A DNA stretch of 64,000 nt, taken from Roseiarcus sp963775575 (GTDB lineage Bacteria > Pseudomonadota > Alphaproteobacteria > Rhizobiales > Beijerinckiaceae). Positions 17,155 through 25,120 of this stretch are shown piece by piece. Each line of letters opens with the position of its first letter. Within the stretch, counting starts at the first letter, position 1. The DNA lies in NCBI GenBank assembly GCA_963775575.1, contig CAVZJG010000002.1:2232001-2296000 (forward strand), written 5' to 3'. The position numbers and the translations under genes are program-made. The notes under the pieces are model-generated. The model saw nothing but the letters and a program-made list of their open reading frames with translations, ran no database searches and was not told the origin of the DNA.

Positions 17155-17316
17155 CCCGCCTTGTTCCTTAAAATCGCCCGCGTTTTCACGCCGGTTTGAA
17201 AAGGCCGCATGAGTAGATTCCGATTCTCGCCTGCGCCAGCTTATGACGCTTCAATGGGTTCAGCCTTGAAGCAGGAGGCGTTCATGAACTGGAGTCAAAT
17301 CGATCTGAGTTGGATT
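17147..17316. repeat. intergenic repeat R2, copy B
   Basis: Second copy of the block at 12933-13100. It contains the intact ribosome site and start codon of the csbD-like gene, both damaged in copy A. Confidence 0.88.
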
Positions 17317-17496
17317 CAGCTCAAAGACAAAATCGTCTTCCAGTGGGGCAGGCTGACCGATGGCGACGGCAAGCGCGTTGATTTGATCGGCGCGGAGAGG
17401 TCGAGGGACGGCCAAAGCGGTGACGCCCAAATATCGGCCTTTCGCCCCGACGACCACGCAAGGAGGAGCGAGTTTTCACTGCACATCGGCTGTTGA
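17284..17496 (+). CDS. CsbD-like stress protein, copy B
   Basis: A 70-residue protein beginning MNWSQIDLSWIQLKDKIVF then QWGRLTDGDGKR. This tracks the CsbD family start (MNW-x-QI-x-x-x-W-x-Q-x-K-x-K-x-x-x-QWG-x-LTD-D). A GGAGG ribosome site is six bases upstream. After about residue 35 the similarity fades (RSEFSLHIGC at the end), so the C-terminal half may be frameshifted or decayed. CsbD proteins are small hydrophilic stress-induced proteins with no known activity. Confidence 0.6.
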   Translation: MNWSQIDLSWIQLKDKIVFQWGRLTDGDGKRVDLIGAERSRDGQSGDAQISAFRPDDHARRSEFSLHIGC

Positions 17497-17533
17497 TTAA
17501 AGACCGATCGAAGAGAAGGTGGAGGAAGCGGCT

Positions 17534-17692
17534 ATGATCTCACCAATTGTGGGAAGTGGCTTGGTGTGTGCGACAATGCTCGCCATCGGCTTTGGCTTCG
17601 TCATCCCTGTCAGCGGCGCCGTCAGCAATTTATGCGACCTGTTGGCTGTCGGGTCGGGCATGTTTTTTGTTGGGCTGCTCAGTGGCGAGTAA
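17534..17692 (+). CDS. small membrane protein of unknown function
   Basis: A 52-residue protein with two hydrophobic stretches (GSGLVCATMLAIGFGFVIP and LLAVGSGMFFVGLLSG). A GGAGGAAG ribosome site lies eight bases before the ATG. It starts 37 bp after the csbD-like stop and could share its transcript. No family recognised. Confidence 0.55.
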   Translation: MISPIVGSGLVCATMLAIGFGFVIPVSGAVSNLCDLLAVGSGMFFVGLLSGE

Positions 17693-17908
17693 CGTCTGAG
17701 AGGTAGGAAATCCGCACCTGTCGGGGTCTCCCCTGACGTGAGGCCAGAGCGAGCTTTTCGACCTCTCGATGGCGCTCGCCCATGAGAGGCGAGGACGGCG
17801 ACAGAATTGGGCGCGTCGCCGCGCGTTCCCCATTAGGGTTCGCGCCAGGCGGCGGCCTGAGCCTGAAATCGGCGGCCATCGGGGGAGGACGGACGAAAGG
17901 AAGCGTCA

Positions 17909-17989
17909 TTGAAGCGCGTCATTCTCGCAGCGTTCGCAGCCGCCCTCACGCCTTCGGGAGCTTTGGCGTGTCAATCGGCTCGCAAAATT
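17909..17989 (+). pseudogene. secreted-protein gene truncated by ISL3 element
   Basis: TTG start with an AGGAA site, then a clear signal peptide (MKRVILAAFAAALTPSGALA) and CQSARKIG. The frame enters the ISL3 inverted repeat at 17990. The remainder of the gene is not found on the far side of the insertion. Confidence 0.6.
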
Positions 17990-19640
17990 GGGTCTGACGC
18001 ACTTTTGATGACGAACGGGTCACGTGGCGCCGATGACCCGTGCCTGAAGCAAGTCGAGTTTTCCTCGCCCATACATCTGGCGCTTGACCAGCTTGAGCTT
18101 GCAGATCTGGCCTTCGGCTTGGCCGTTGGACCAACCCGACGAGATTGCGGCGCTCACGGCGGCTTTGTCTTTTGTGACGCCGTTCGCGAATCCGGCGACG
18201 AGACTCGTCTTGGCGCGCTCGATCCACGGATCGAGTTCCGCTAGCGCCTTTCTTCGGATCATGGCTTGGAAATCCGCCACGATTTCGCGCGCCTCGACCA
18301 GAAGCTCGACGCCGCTCTCGATGGCGGCGACGGTTACGGTCTCGGCCTTAGAGAGCCGGTCGCGCCCGATCGTCATCAACCGGGCGATGGTTCGGGCGGA
18401 GGGCGTGCGGCTTATCGCGCTCGCATCCATCTTTTCCGATCGCCGACGTCGTCCGCTCCACTCACTGACGACACGAAGGCATCCGCGAAACCCCTGCCGC
18501 TTCAGTGAACGCCATAGCTCAGAACCATTGCGACGCCCCGCCGCCCATTGCTCGTCTAGCCAGGGAAGGTAGGCTTCGAGCGAGCTGCTGCGAACGCGGA
18601 ACATGTCCGACCTCTGACCGCGAAGCACCTTTCGGGTGAGACCGCGGCTGTAGCCGGTACGACGCACGATCTCCCTGATCGTCGCGCCGTCCTTGGCCAT
18701 CGCAAGGATGGCGGCGTTGGCTTCCTCGCGGCGCAGATACCCCTCATATTGGAGCTTCTCGGCCGCGGTGAGCAGGGCGGGATTGATCGTGGTCGCGCCG
18801 ATCGCGGTCCGAATTTGACGCATCGACTTGCGCACGGCGTCGAGGAAAGCGTGGCTTGCGTTCTCCATCAGATGCCAGCGGTCGGCGACCTGCACCGCGT
18901 TGGGGAGCGCCTTTTGCGTCGCCATCGCGTAGCCGCCGCCTCGATCCCGAGCCACGACAGCGATCTGCGGTTGGCTGGTCAGCCATGCCTCGGCGGTCGC
19001 CGGTTCTCGATCCGGCAACAACGCGATCGTCTTTCGACGTTCGAGATCACAGATCAACGTTCCGTAGCGTTGGTTGCGGCGCCAAGCCCAGTCGTCGATC
19101 CCAATGATCGCCGGGGGCGCGAAGCTCGGGCTGCCGCGCCTGCGCACGGCGCGCAATAGGGTGTCGTTGCTGACCGGCATGCTCAAGCGGCGCGCGAAAC
19201 TCGCCGCCGGTCGGCCTCCCAGGGCGAGCGCGAGGCAATGAACAATCTGATCGAGCCGAGCGGTGCGCCGCGCCCAAGGCTTGAGAATGTTGTCGTCGAA
19301 GCGTTCCGTGAAGATGCGGCGCGCGCATCGAAGCGCGTCACAGCAGAAGCGCCGGGCATGGAGCACCAACACGACGCGCTGTCCCGCAATCGGTAAGTCC
19401 GCCAGGCGACGAGGATATCGGCTGTGAACACGATCGGAAATCGCTCCACAAGATGGGCACGCGCTCAACGCGCTCGTCGCGCGTATCGTAATGACGGTGC
19501 TGTCGCCGTCGCTCAACGCATCAACCGCGGAAAAGCCGGGCGGGAGCAACTCTGAGGCGTGAAGAGACCGCATGGCGCTGATTCCCCTGCGAAACCAGGC
19601 CAAATCGGCGCCTCAACTTCATCAAAAGTGAGTCAGACCC
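17990..19640 (-). mobile_element. ISL3-family insertion sequence
   Basis: 1651 bp bounded by inverted repeats: GGGTCTGACGCACTTTTGAT on the left and, inverted, GGGTCTGACTCACTTTTGAT on the right, differing at one base. It contains a single intact ISL3 transposase gene. The flanking 8-mers (GCAAAATT and GAAAATAA) do not match, so no target duplication is visible. This suggests an adjacent deletion or recombination. Confidence 0.88.
18020..19603 (-). CDS. ISL3-family transposase
   Basis: Transposase of 527 residues. The N-terminal zinc ribbon has CPSCG, and CC-x-x-LRCARRIFTERF follows. The DDE domain holds IIGIDDWAWRRNQRYGTLI (about 165-183), VARDRGGGYA and NAVQVADRWHLMEN, and the final acid in SNGQAEGQICKLKLVKRQMYGR (about 490). 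All are ISL3 hallmarks. Translation may start at Met1 or Met11 (MRSLHASELLPPGF). No frameshift is seen. Confidence 0.93.
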   Translation of the reverse strand: MAWFRRGISAMRSLHASELLPPGFSAVDALSDGDSTVITIRATSALSACPSCGAISDRVHSRYPRRLADLPIAGQRVVLVLHARRFCCDALRCARRIFTERFDDNILKPWARRTARLDQIVHCLALALGGRPAASFARRLSMPVSNDTLLRAVRRRGSPSFAPPAIIGIDDWAWRRNQRYGTLICDLERRKTIALLPDREPATAEAWLTSQPQIAVVARDRGGGYAMATQKALPNAVQVADRWHLMENASHAFLDAVRKSMRQIRTAIGATTINPALLTAAEKLQYEGYLRREEANAAILAMAKDGATIREIVRRTGYSRGLTRKVLRGQRSDMFRVRSSSLEAYLPWLDEQWAAGRRNGSELWRSLKRQGFRGCLRVVSEWSGRRRRSEKMDASAISRTPSARTIARLMTIGRDRLSKAETVTVAAIESGVELLVEAREIVADFQAMIRRKALAELDPWIERAKTSLVAGFANGVTKDKAAVSAAISSGWSNGQAEGQICKLKLVKRQMYGRGKLDLLQARVIGAT

Positions 19641-19641
19641 G

Positions 19642-19833
19642 AAAATAACCGCAAAACCGAGGCCAGACGATAAAAATCAAGCCGCGGCTTTTCGTGAGGC
19701 CGTTCGAGCGCTCGGCTGTGACGAATCAGAGGAGCGTTTCGACGCGACGCTGGCAAAAGTCGCACGGCATAAGCCAAAAGCGATCACTCACCCACAAGGA
19801 CCTAGCGACGACGAAAAGGAGACGCGCCGCTAA
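19642..19833 (+). pseudogene. short alphaproteobacterial hypothetical gene, 5' end lost at the ISL3 junction
   Basis: An open frame starts at the ISL3 end without a start codon. It encodes KPRPDDKNQAAAFREAVRAL then GCDESEERFDATLAKVARHK and ends in an acidic-basic tail. The F-x-E-A-x-R-A-L-x-x-DESEE-x-F pattern is that of a small hydrophilic protein seen in many alphaproteobacteria; I know no function. The loss of its start matches truncation by the element. Confidence 0.5.
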
Positions 19834-19856
19834 CGTGTCGGAAAAGGATGGCTACG

Positions 19857-20855
19857 ATGGTTTACCGATATGTTCCGATGCTTCGCAGCAAAGCTGGCGA
19901 GGCCGACGCTCTTGGTAATTTGTCCGTCGCGGCAAAGAAAAGAATTTTTCCGGTTTTCCATGTTACAGCGAGCCCGCCAATAACATTTGCCGTGAAACTA
20001 GGAAAAGCATGGACGGGGCAATCGTTCGCGTTGGATGGCTCTTACAATTTCGAGGTCACCGGCTCTTCCCACACGTATGTCTCTCTATTCAATTCGCTTC
20101 AGGCTAGCGAAGCAACCGCCATCCCGGCCATATCATCGGATGCCGATCCGCAATATGTAAAAATCGTCCAGGCATTGTTGACGAAATATGGGCCGCGATT
20201 GGTTGTAAAAACGTCTCTAGCAAAATTACCAATTGTTGTTGCGTGGGTAGGCAGTAATAGATGGAAGCAAGCCGACATAGACCTTATTATCAGCGCTGGT
20301 CACGCGGCAGATTACGAGTCCGGCACTTTCGATCCGTTTGTAATTCATGCAATTAGTGCCTTTATGCCTTCGGCATTGTCATGGGCATCTATCACATTGT
20401 CAGCTTCTTCGGCTCCCAAGGATTATGGGGGGCTTCATGTCGGAAGGAATGACGTGCCTAGGCAAGATTGGTCCCTCTGGCAAGCAGTCCATCCACATCT
20501 CGCATATCAGATCGATTATGGAGACTGGACGACAATCAATCCCGATATGACTGAACCACCCGGAGTCGCCATGGTACGAGCCAGCGTGAGCGTGAGATAC
20601 GCGACTGACGCAAATTGGATCATTATGAAGGGTGTTCGGACAACCGGCCCTTCCGGCAAGACTATGGACACGCAATACCGCGGCCACGCAAAAGCTCTCG
20701 TGGCTGATCCGCTTTTCGGCGGCCTGAAGGACTGTCAGGCGGATGACCGCATCGCAAAAATTGCAGCAGGCGCTCCGGGAGCCGGTAGTCGCGCTACTTG
20801 GGTTGAGCTAGGCATCGAGCGCCATCTGGCCTTAGTTGCCGACCGACTTCCGTAA
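19857..20855 (+). CDS. Beta family protein (sce7725-like)
   Basis: Protein of 332 residues of the Beta-protein family, which includes a phage T4 Beta-like group and the sce7725 type. It starts MVYRYVPMLRSKAGEADAL, with the Y-x-P-x-L-x-x-K-x-GE-x-x-AL opening of the family. Later landmarks are WTTINPDMTEPP, YATDANWIIMKGVR and the C-terminal SRATWVELGIERHLALVADRLP. The start at 19857 has an AAGGATGG site; an in-frame ATG at 19848 is possible. It converges with the sce7726-type gene and overlaps it by 24 bp at the 3' ends. The DNA is clearly AT-richer than its surroundings. The role is unknown, but the pairing suggests a mobile or defence function. Confidence 0.75.
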   Translation: MVYRYVPMLRSKAGEADALGNLSVAAKKRIFPVFHVTASPPITFAVKLGKAWTGQSFALDGSYNFEVTGSSHTYVSLFNSLQASEATAIPAISSDADPQYVKIVQALLTKYGPRLVVKTSLAKLPIVVAWVGSNRWKQADIDLIISAGHAADYESGTFDPFVIHAISAFMPSALSWASITLSASSAPKDYGGLHVGRNDVPRQDWSLWQAVHPHLAYQIDYGDWTTINPDMTEPPGVAMVRASVSVRYATDANWIIMKGVRTTGPSGKTMDTQYRGHAKALVADPLFGGLKDCQADDRIAKIAAGAPGAGSRATWVELGIERHLALVADRLP

Positions 20856-21521
20856 CCATCCGTCACGTCTCTTCAAGGCAAGTCTGACGCTTTCGGATAA
20901 GACGGCAAAGGGCAGCTCGGCGGCTAGACGGTCATGCAGAAATTTGATGCGCTTGCTGCGCCAACCAGTCGCCAGCCCGAACGATTCCAGCACTTCGATC
21001 GCTTCGTCTTTCCAGAGAAGTTGGGCGACCAAATATGGATCGGGAGTCGGGTTCGTGCTCCCCGAGCGTGCGTCTGCCAATTCGACGCATCCCTGATTCA
21101 TCGTCGCGACGGTGATTTTCCACCAATCAGGAACAAAGGACATTGCCTTTTGAACGTGGCGCGCGCCGGCGACCAGTTCGACTCTGTCAAAGACCCGGCT
21201 GTATAAGTCCGCTTGAAGCGGGAGCCGCCCTAACGTGTCCCGGTCGCTCTTAAGTTCGACCCCTGTCAGCTCGCCGTTGATGATGGCAATATCGATGCGT
21301 ACAGACGACGACCAGACGCCCATTTCCTCGACGATACGAGTGTTGCTGTCGCCATAATGATCGGCGGCGAGGCGGCGCCGCACCGCGCCTCGCACGTCTG
21401 CATCGCGCATCTCCCCGCGACCCCGCTTTGATTCGTTGCAGGGAAGCCTATAGCGGCTATCAAAAATATTCTCGCCTGAAAAATCGAGAGAGGGCGCGTC
21501 AATTAGAAGCGGATTTGCCAT
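20832..21521 (-). CDS. sce7726 family protein
   Basis: Protein of 229 residues. It has the family pattern MRDADVRGAVRRRL (about 37-50), RIVEEMGVWSSSVRIDIAII and ELTGVELKSDRDTLGRLPLQ. The D-I-A-x-x-N-G-x-L-x-G-x-E-L-K-S-D motif resembles a PD-(D/E)xK nuclease core, with D and E-x-K in the right order. Nuclease activity is inference. The N-terminus may begin later, at the Met before RDADV. The 3' end overlaps the Beta gene on the other strand. Its ATG sits against a palindromic promoter at 21520-21558. Confidence 0.75.
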   Translation of the reverse strand: MANPLLIDAPSLDFSGENIFDSRYRLPCNESKRGRGEMRDADVRGAVRRRLAADHYGDSNTRIVEEMGVWSSSVRIDIAIINGELTGVELKSDRDTLGRLPLQADLYSRVFDRVELVAGARHVQKAMSFVPDWWKITVATMNQGCVELADARSGSTNPTPDPYLVAQLLWKDEAIEVLESFGLATGWRSKRIKFLHDRLAAELPFAVLSESVRLALKRRDGWLRKSVGN

Positions 21522-21558
21522 GACAAAATCGTCCGATTCGGCTAGAGTGACCTAGCCG
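21520..21558 (+). promoter_or_regulatory. promoter with palindromic operator, copy 1
   Basis: ATGACA (-35, 21520-21525), 17 bp, TAGAGT (-10, 21543-21548). The inverted repeat CGGCTAG-AGTGAC-CTAGCCG (21539-21558) covers the -10. It would fire rightward toward the DCL-family gene and also abuts the start of the sce7726-type gene. An almost identical arrangement occurs at 58256-58294. Confidence 0.65.
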
Positions 21559-21710
21559 TCGGATGATTTCCTAGATGGCTTGATCGAGACTGGCGTTGGC
21601 GCGCCACTCAGATCGAACTGCGACAATCCCTTGTCGTGAGCCGCAGGCTACACGAAAAGGGAGCGTTTGTCATCACGCGCCGTCACCATGCCGATATGGA
21701 GAGATGTCAT

Positions 21711-22031
21711 ATGGGCAAGAAACGGCCGGTCCACTTAGACACGAGGGATTTTGACAAGACAGGCGACGCTGTGGCGTTCTTTAGCGATATGTTGAATCGT
21801 TACCCCTTGAATGCCCGCGTCTCAAACGCGGACGCGATGGATCTTGCGGCTCTCTTGAAAAGACATTCTGAGTATACAGAGAAAATCGGCCCCGGAATCA
21901 GTCACTTTGAAATCAGGAAGCCGCCGCTTGAATATCAATCCATGTCGCAACGGTGCTTCTGGGTCGTCCGAACGGACGGTAGCGCGGTTGATATATCTTA
22001 CAAGCACTGCTTGGACAATAAACCTAGATGA
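21711..22031 (+). CDS. DCL / DUF3223 family protein
   Basis: A 106-residue protein. It has the DUF3223 layout: DAVAFFSDMLNRYPLNARVS, then LAALLKRHSEYTEKIGPGISHFE and the end QRCFWVVRTDGSAVDISYKH. The motif RHxEYxxKIGxGI...F.V.RxDGSxxDfSY is characteristic. The plant relative DCL acts in plastid rRNA processing; bacterial members are uncharacterised. I chose the Met at 21711, with a GGAG site before it. It follows the palindromic promoter by about 160 bp and lies in the same AT-richer islet as the Beta and sce7726 genes. Confidence 0.75.
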   Translation: MGKKRPVHLDTRDFDKTGDAVAFFSDMLNRYPLNARVSNADAMDLAALLKRHSEYTEKIGPGISHFEIRKPPLEYQSMSQRCFWVVRTDGSAVDISYKHCLDNKPR

Positions 22032-22268
22032 CCGTGCTAAATATGGGAATTACGGCGACACGTGCACAATTCCCTTTGCTCCAGGTTTGTTTGACGCGCC
22101 GTCGTCAATCCGCGGGAAGCCCGCTCGCCGAAACGTTCGCCCCCGGGAACGACGACCGCTTGTTCCGTCGCCCCAACGTCCCCGGCGTGGCGACGCCCGT
22201 GTGGTTCGCCCGCGTCGTCCCGCGCCTCTCGGCCACGCGTCGCGGCGGAGCAAGGCGCGCGCGTCAAC
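22032..22268. other. intergenic sequence without a supported gene
   Basis: Between the DCL-type gene and the PIN fragment. Several long frames are open on both strands only because stops are rare at high GC. None shows a family motif. The base composition changes here from AT-richer to the host level, so an islet boundary probably lies near 22030-22100. Confidence 0.4.
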
Positions 22269-22390
22269 TCACGCGAACGGATTGAAGATCGTCAGCGCGC
22301 CGATGCGCTGGCCGTGCGACATGTCCTCCGAGTTGAGGCGTTCGCAGCCGAGCGTCAGCGCGGCGGGCGACACGCTCGAACATTGGCGCA
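22269..22390 (-). pseudogene. C-terminal fragment of a PIN-domain protein
   Basis: A minus-strand frame ends SPAALTLGCERLNSEDM then SHGQRIGALTIFNPFA and a stop. The L-x-SEDM-x-HGQ-x-I-x-x-LTI-x-NPF ending is the last strand and Asp of VapC-type PIN toxins. No start or earlier PIN acids can be joined, so this is a remnant of a toxin gene. Confidence 0.5.
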
Positions 22391-22522
22391 ACGGGAAGCG
22401 CCTCGTCGACGGGCTGTGACGGGCTGGGGCTCAGCGGGCCAAGCGATAGCGCCCGCTCAGCGTTTGCGATACGAAGCGCTTCATCGGCGCGGCGGCCCCC
22501 CCCGCCGCGCCTTGGAGCGCTC

Positions 22523-23161
22523 ATGTACGAACCGCCGCTTCACCGCCAGGACGATCTCGCCGCTCAGCACGCGCTGATCCGCCGCCATCCGCTCGGCCTG
22601 CTGGTCAGCCATGGCCCGCAAGGCCTCGTCGCCAATGCGCTTCCGTTCCTGATCGACGCGGGCGCTTCGAAATTCGGCACGCTGCGCGCCCATATGGCGC
22701 GCGCCAACGGGCAGTGGCGCGATCTTGCCGGCGCGGGCGAGGCGCTGGCGGTGTTCCAAGGGCCCGACCACTACGTCTCGCCGTCCTGGTATGCGACCAA
22801 GCGCGAGGCCGGCAAGGTCGTGCCGACGTGGAACTACGTGATGGTCCAGGCGCGCGGCGCCGCGCGCGCGATCGAGGACGAGGCCTGGCTTCGCCGGCAG
22901 ATCACGGCGCTGACGCAGTCCCAGGAATCATCTCGGCTCGCGCCCTGGGCGGTCGGCGACGCGCCCGAGGAATTCGTCGCCGCGATGGTGAAGCAGATCG
23001 TCGGCGTCGAGATCGAGATCGCCGATATCCGCGGCAAGTGGAAGGCGAGCCAGAATCGCTCCCCCGCCGACCGCGCGGGCGTCGTCGAGGGGCTGACAGC
23101 CGACGGCGACGCTCAAGCGCTGGCGATGGCGGCGATCGTGCGCGAGACGGCGGCGAAATAG
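22523..23161 (+). CDS. FMN-binding negative transcriptional regulator, PaiB family
   Basis: Protein of 212 residues with a normal PaiB length. The start MYEPPLHRQDD and LIRRHPLGLLVSHGPQGLVA are typical. ANALPFLID and HMARANGQWRDL follow. The FMN-related YVSPSWYATKREAGKVVPTWNY block is highly conserved, and the end has EIEIADIRGKWKASQNRS. Family members bind FMN; some act as repressors in sporulation and protease control in Bacillus, but in proteobacteria the role is uncertain. It stands alone on its strand before the PadR promoter. Confidence 0.92.
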   Translation: MYEPPLHRQDDLAAQHALIRRHPLGLLVSHGPQGLVANALPFLIDAGASKFGTLRAHMARANGQWRDLAGAGEALAVFQGPDHYVSPSWYATKREAGKVVPTWNYVMVQARGAARAIEDEAWLRRQITALTQSQESSRLAPWAVGDAPEEFVAAMVKQIVGVEIEIADIRGKWKASQNRSPADRAGVVEGLTADGDAQALAMAAIVRETAAK

Positions 23162-23213
23162 GGCGTTCGAAGGCGCGCGGCCGCGACGCGTCGACGGTTC
23201 TTCGTTTTTGGGC

Positions 23214-23283
23214 TTGACATTGCCGGGATGAGATATATCTTACATCAAGATATATCGTGCCATGTTTCGATGTGCGATATATC
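23214..23283 (+). promoter_or_regulatory. promoter with three GATATATC boxes upstream of padR
   Basis: TTGACA at 23214-23219 and TATCTT at 23236-23241 with a 16-bp spacer make a fair sigma-70 promoter. The palindrome GATATATC occurs three times, at 23232-23239, 23249-23256 and 23276-23283. The first overlaps the -10. This is a likely PadR autoregulation site, since PadR operators are often AT-rich palindromes; the binding is inferred. Confidence 0.7.
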
Positions 23284-23313
23284 GTAACATGTCTCACAAC
23301 GAGGACAACAACC

Positions 23314-23880
23314 ATGTTTCACCGTCGTTTCAAGGACTTCGATCGTGAGCGCTGCGCCCACGACGGTTTCGGCCACGAGCATCGGTTCGGCCGGCATTGG
23401 CGCGGCGGCGGCTTCGAGCCGCGCGAGGGCCGCATGTTCGACAGCGGCGACCTCAAGCTCGTCATTCTCGCGCTGGCGGCGGAGAGGCCGCGCCACGGCT
23501 ACGAGATCATCAAGGCGCTCGAAGAGCGGGTCGGGGGCGGCTACAGCCCGAGCCCCGGCGTCGTCTATCCCACGCTGACCCTGATCGAGGAGATGGGCTA
23601 CGCCACCGCCCAGGATCAGGGCGGCCGCAAGCTCTACACCCTTACGCCGGAGGGCGAGGCGTTCCTCGCCGCCAACCGCGCCCAGGTCGACGCGATCTTC
23701 GCCCGCCTCGACGGCGCCAATGAGGCGCGGCGCGGCGACTTCGCCCCGTTGCTGCGGGCGATGGAGAATCTACGCATGGCGGTGCGCCTGCGCGCTAGGC
23801 GCCGCGACGCCACGCCGGCGCAGATCCAGGCGATCGCCGACGCGCTCGATGCGGCGGCCAAGGCGATCGAGCGGGTCTGA
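23314..23880 (+). CDS. PadR-family transcriptional regulator
   Basis: Regulator of 188 residues. The N-terminal 45 residues are rich in His, Arg and Gly (HRRFKDFDRERCAHD and GHEHRFGRHWRGGG), which suggests a metal- or heme-linked variant. The winged-helix PadR domain follows (DLKLVILALAAERPRHGYEI, SPGVVYPTLTLIEEMGYATA, GRKLYTLTPEGEAFL). A C-terminal helix pair completes the dimer part. The ATG at 23314 has a GAGGA site eight bases upstream. It probably represses its own promoter at 23214. The stop is eight bases from the convergent dienelactone hydrolase gene. Confidence 0.92.
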   Translation: MFHRRFKDFDRERCAHDGFGHEHRFGRHWRGGGFEPREGRMFDSGDLKLVILALAAERPRHGYEIIKALEERVGGGYSPSPGVVYPTLTLIEEMGYATAQDQGGRKLYTLTPEGEAFLAANRAQVDAIFARLDGANEARRGDFAPLLRAMENLRMAVRLRARRRDATPAQIQAIADALDAAAKAIERV

Positions 23881-23888
23881 ACGGCGCG

Positions 23889-24806
23889 TTAGACGCCGTG
23901 CGCCTTCAGCCAAGCCGTCGCCTCCTTCCACGAGGCTTCGGCGTCGGCCTCGACGTAACTCGGGCGATAGTCGGCGAAAAAGGCGTGGCCGGCGTCGGGG
24001 TAGACGATGATCCGCGAGGCGCCGCCGGCCGCCGCGAGCTTGGCGCGCATCGCCTCGATCTGGTCGAGCGGGATGGCCTTGTCGACGCCGCCGTAGAGCC
24101 CGAGCGTCGGGACCTTCAATTCGCCGACGACGTCGGGCGGGTTTTTCGGGGTGAGATCGCTCACTGGGGAAGCGAGCGGCCCGTACCAGGCGACTGCGGC
24201 TTTCAGCCTCGGATTATGCGCCGCGTAGAGCCAGACCTGCCGTCCGCCCCAGCAGAAGCCGACGATCGCCGCGCGCGTGAGGTCGGCTGAGCCGCTCGCC
24301 TTGGCGAAGGCGAACGTGGCGTCGAGATCGCTGGCGACCTCCGCGTCCGGCGTCTTGCCGACGATGGTCGCCATCAGCTTGGGAATATCCGTTTCCTTCG
24401 CCGCGTCGCCCTGGCGCGCGAACAGTTCCGGCGCGATCGCGTAATAGCCGAGCCTCGCCCAGCGGCGGCAGACGTCCTTGATGTGCTCGTGGACGCCGAA
24501 GATCTCGTGGACCACGACGACGGTCGGGAACGGCCCGCCGCCTTCGGGCACGGCGCGATAGGCGGGAATTTCGGCGTCGCCCGCGGGAACCTTCGCTTCG
24601 CCGGCGATCAGCCCCGCGGCGGAGGTTGCGATCGTCTGGGCCCGGACCGGGGCGATCGCGGCGCAGAAGCCGACGCTGAGGCTCGCCTTGACCAAGGCGC
24701 GGCGGCTTAGCGGACCCGAGGCGGGCGGGAGCGAATTGAGAGGGTTCGGATCGGGCGTCAAGGCGGCTCCGTCGAGCGGGGATAATCCTGAAACATTGTC
24801 CCGCAT
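23889..24806 (-). CDS. dienelactone hydrolase family protein, Tat-exported
   Basis: Alpha/beta hydrolase of 305 residues. The N-terminus has a Tat signal (SRRALVKASLSVGFCA, twin Arg at about 35-36). The mature part shows VVVVHEIFGVHEHIKDVCRR, the nucleophile elbow GFCWGG with Cys as nucleophile, the acid in YGGVDKAIP and the His in YPDAGHAFFADY. The Cys-Asp-His triad marks the dienelactone hydrolase type. It would act in the periplasm on lactones or esters; the real substrate is unknown. It converges with padR. Confidence 0.9.
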   Translation of the reverse strand: MRDNVSGLSPLDGAALTPDPNPLNSLPPASGPLSRRALVKASLSVGFCAAIAPVRAQTIATSAAGLIAGEAKVPAGDAEIPAYRAVPEGGGPFPTVVVVHEIFGVHEHIKDVCRRWARLGYYAIAPELFARQGDAAKETDIPKLMATIVGKTPDAEVASDLDATFAFAKASGSADLTRAAIVGFCWGGRQVWLYAAHNPRLKAAVAWYGPLASPVSDLTPKNPPDVVGELKVPTLGLYGGVDKAIPLDQIEAMRAKLAAAGGASRIIVYPDAGHAFFADYRPSYVEADAEASWKEATAWLKAHGV

Positions 24807-24872
24807 CGACGGGGCGGCGGCAACTCAACTCCGCGTTATTTCCCAATCGCGCGGTCGCCCGCGGCGCCGTCG

Positions 24873-24995
24873 GCCGGTTTCAGGATTGACGCAAATCATG
24901 GCTCGCGGCGCCGCGGCGTCGCCGCGCTGCCGCTCGGCAGCGCGACCGCCAAAGCGTTGACCCACAGCACGATCCCCGTGCTGGTCTATCGATGA
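24873..24995 (+). pseudogene. C-terminal fragment of a universal stress protein
   Basis: A plus-strand frame reads DANHGSRRRGVAALPLGSAT then AKALTHSTIPVLVYR and a stop. The G-S-x-x-x-G-x-x-x-x-x-LGS-x-x-x-K-x-L-x-HS-x-x-PVL motif is the ATP-binding end of Usp proteins. No start or N-terminal half can be joined to it. The gene is decayed; similar Usp genes occur elsewhere in the window (44668). Confidence 0.6.
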
Positions 24996-25120
24996 CGCGG
25001 CAGTCCGGCCCGTCGGTCGACCGCCGCCTTGAAACGGAGCGCCTCGACGCGCGCCGCCTGCCGCGCCATCGCCTCGCCGCCCGCGATCTGGACCTGGCGC
25101 CCAAATAGGGTTAGCAGAAC

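Noticed and set aside
23232..23283. GATATATC boxes considered as a small replication origin
   Set aside because: The only neighbour is padR, and the boxes overlap its promoter; there are no DnaA boxes or replication genes.
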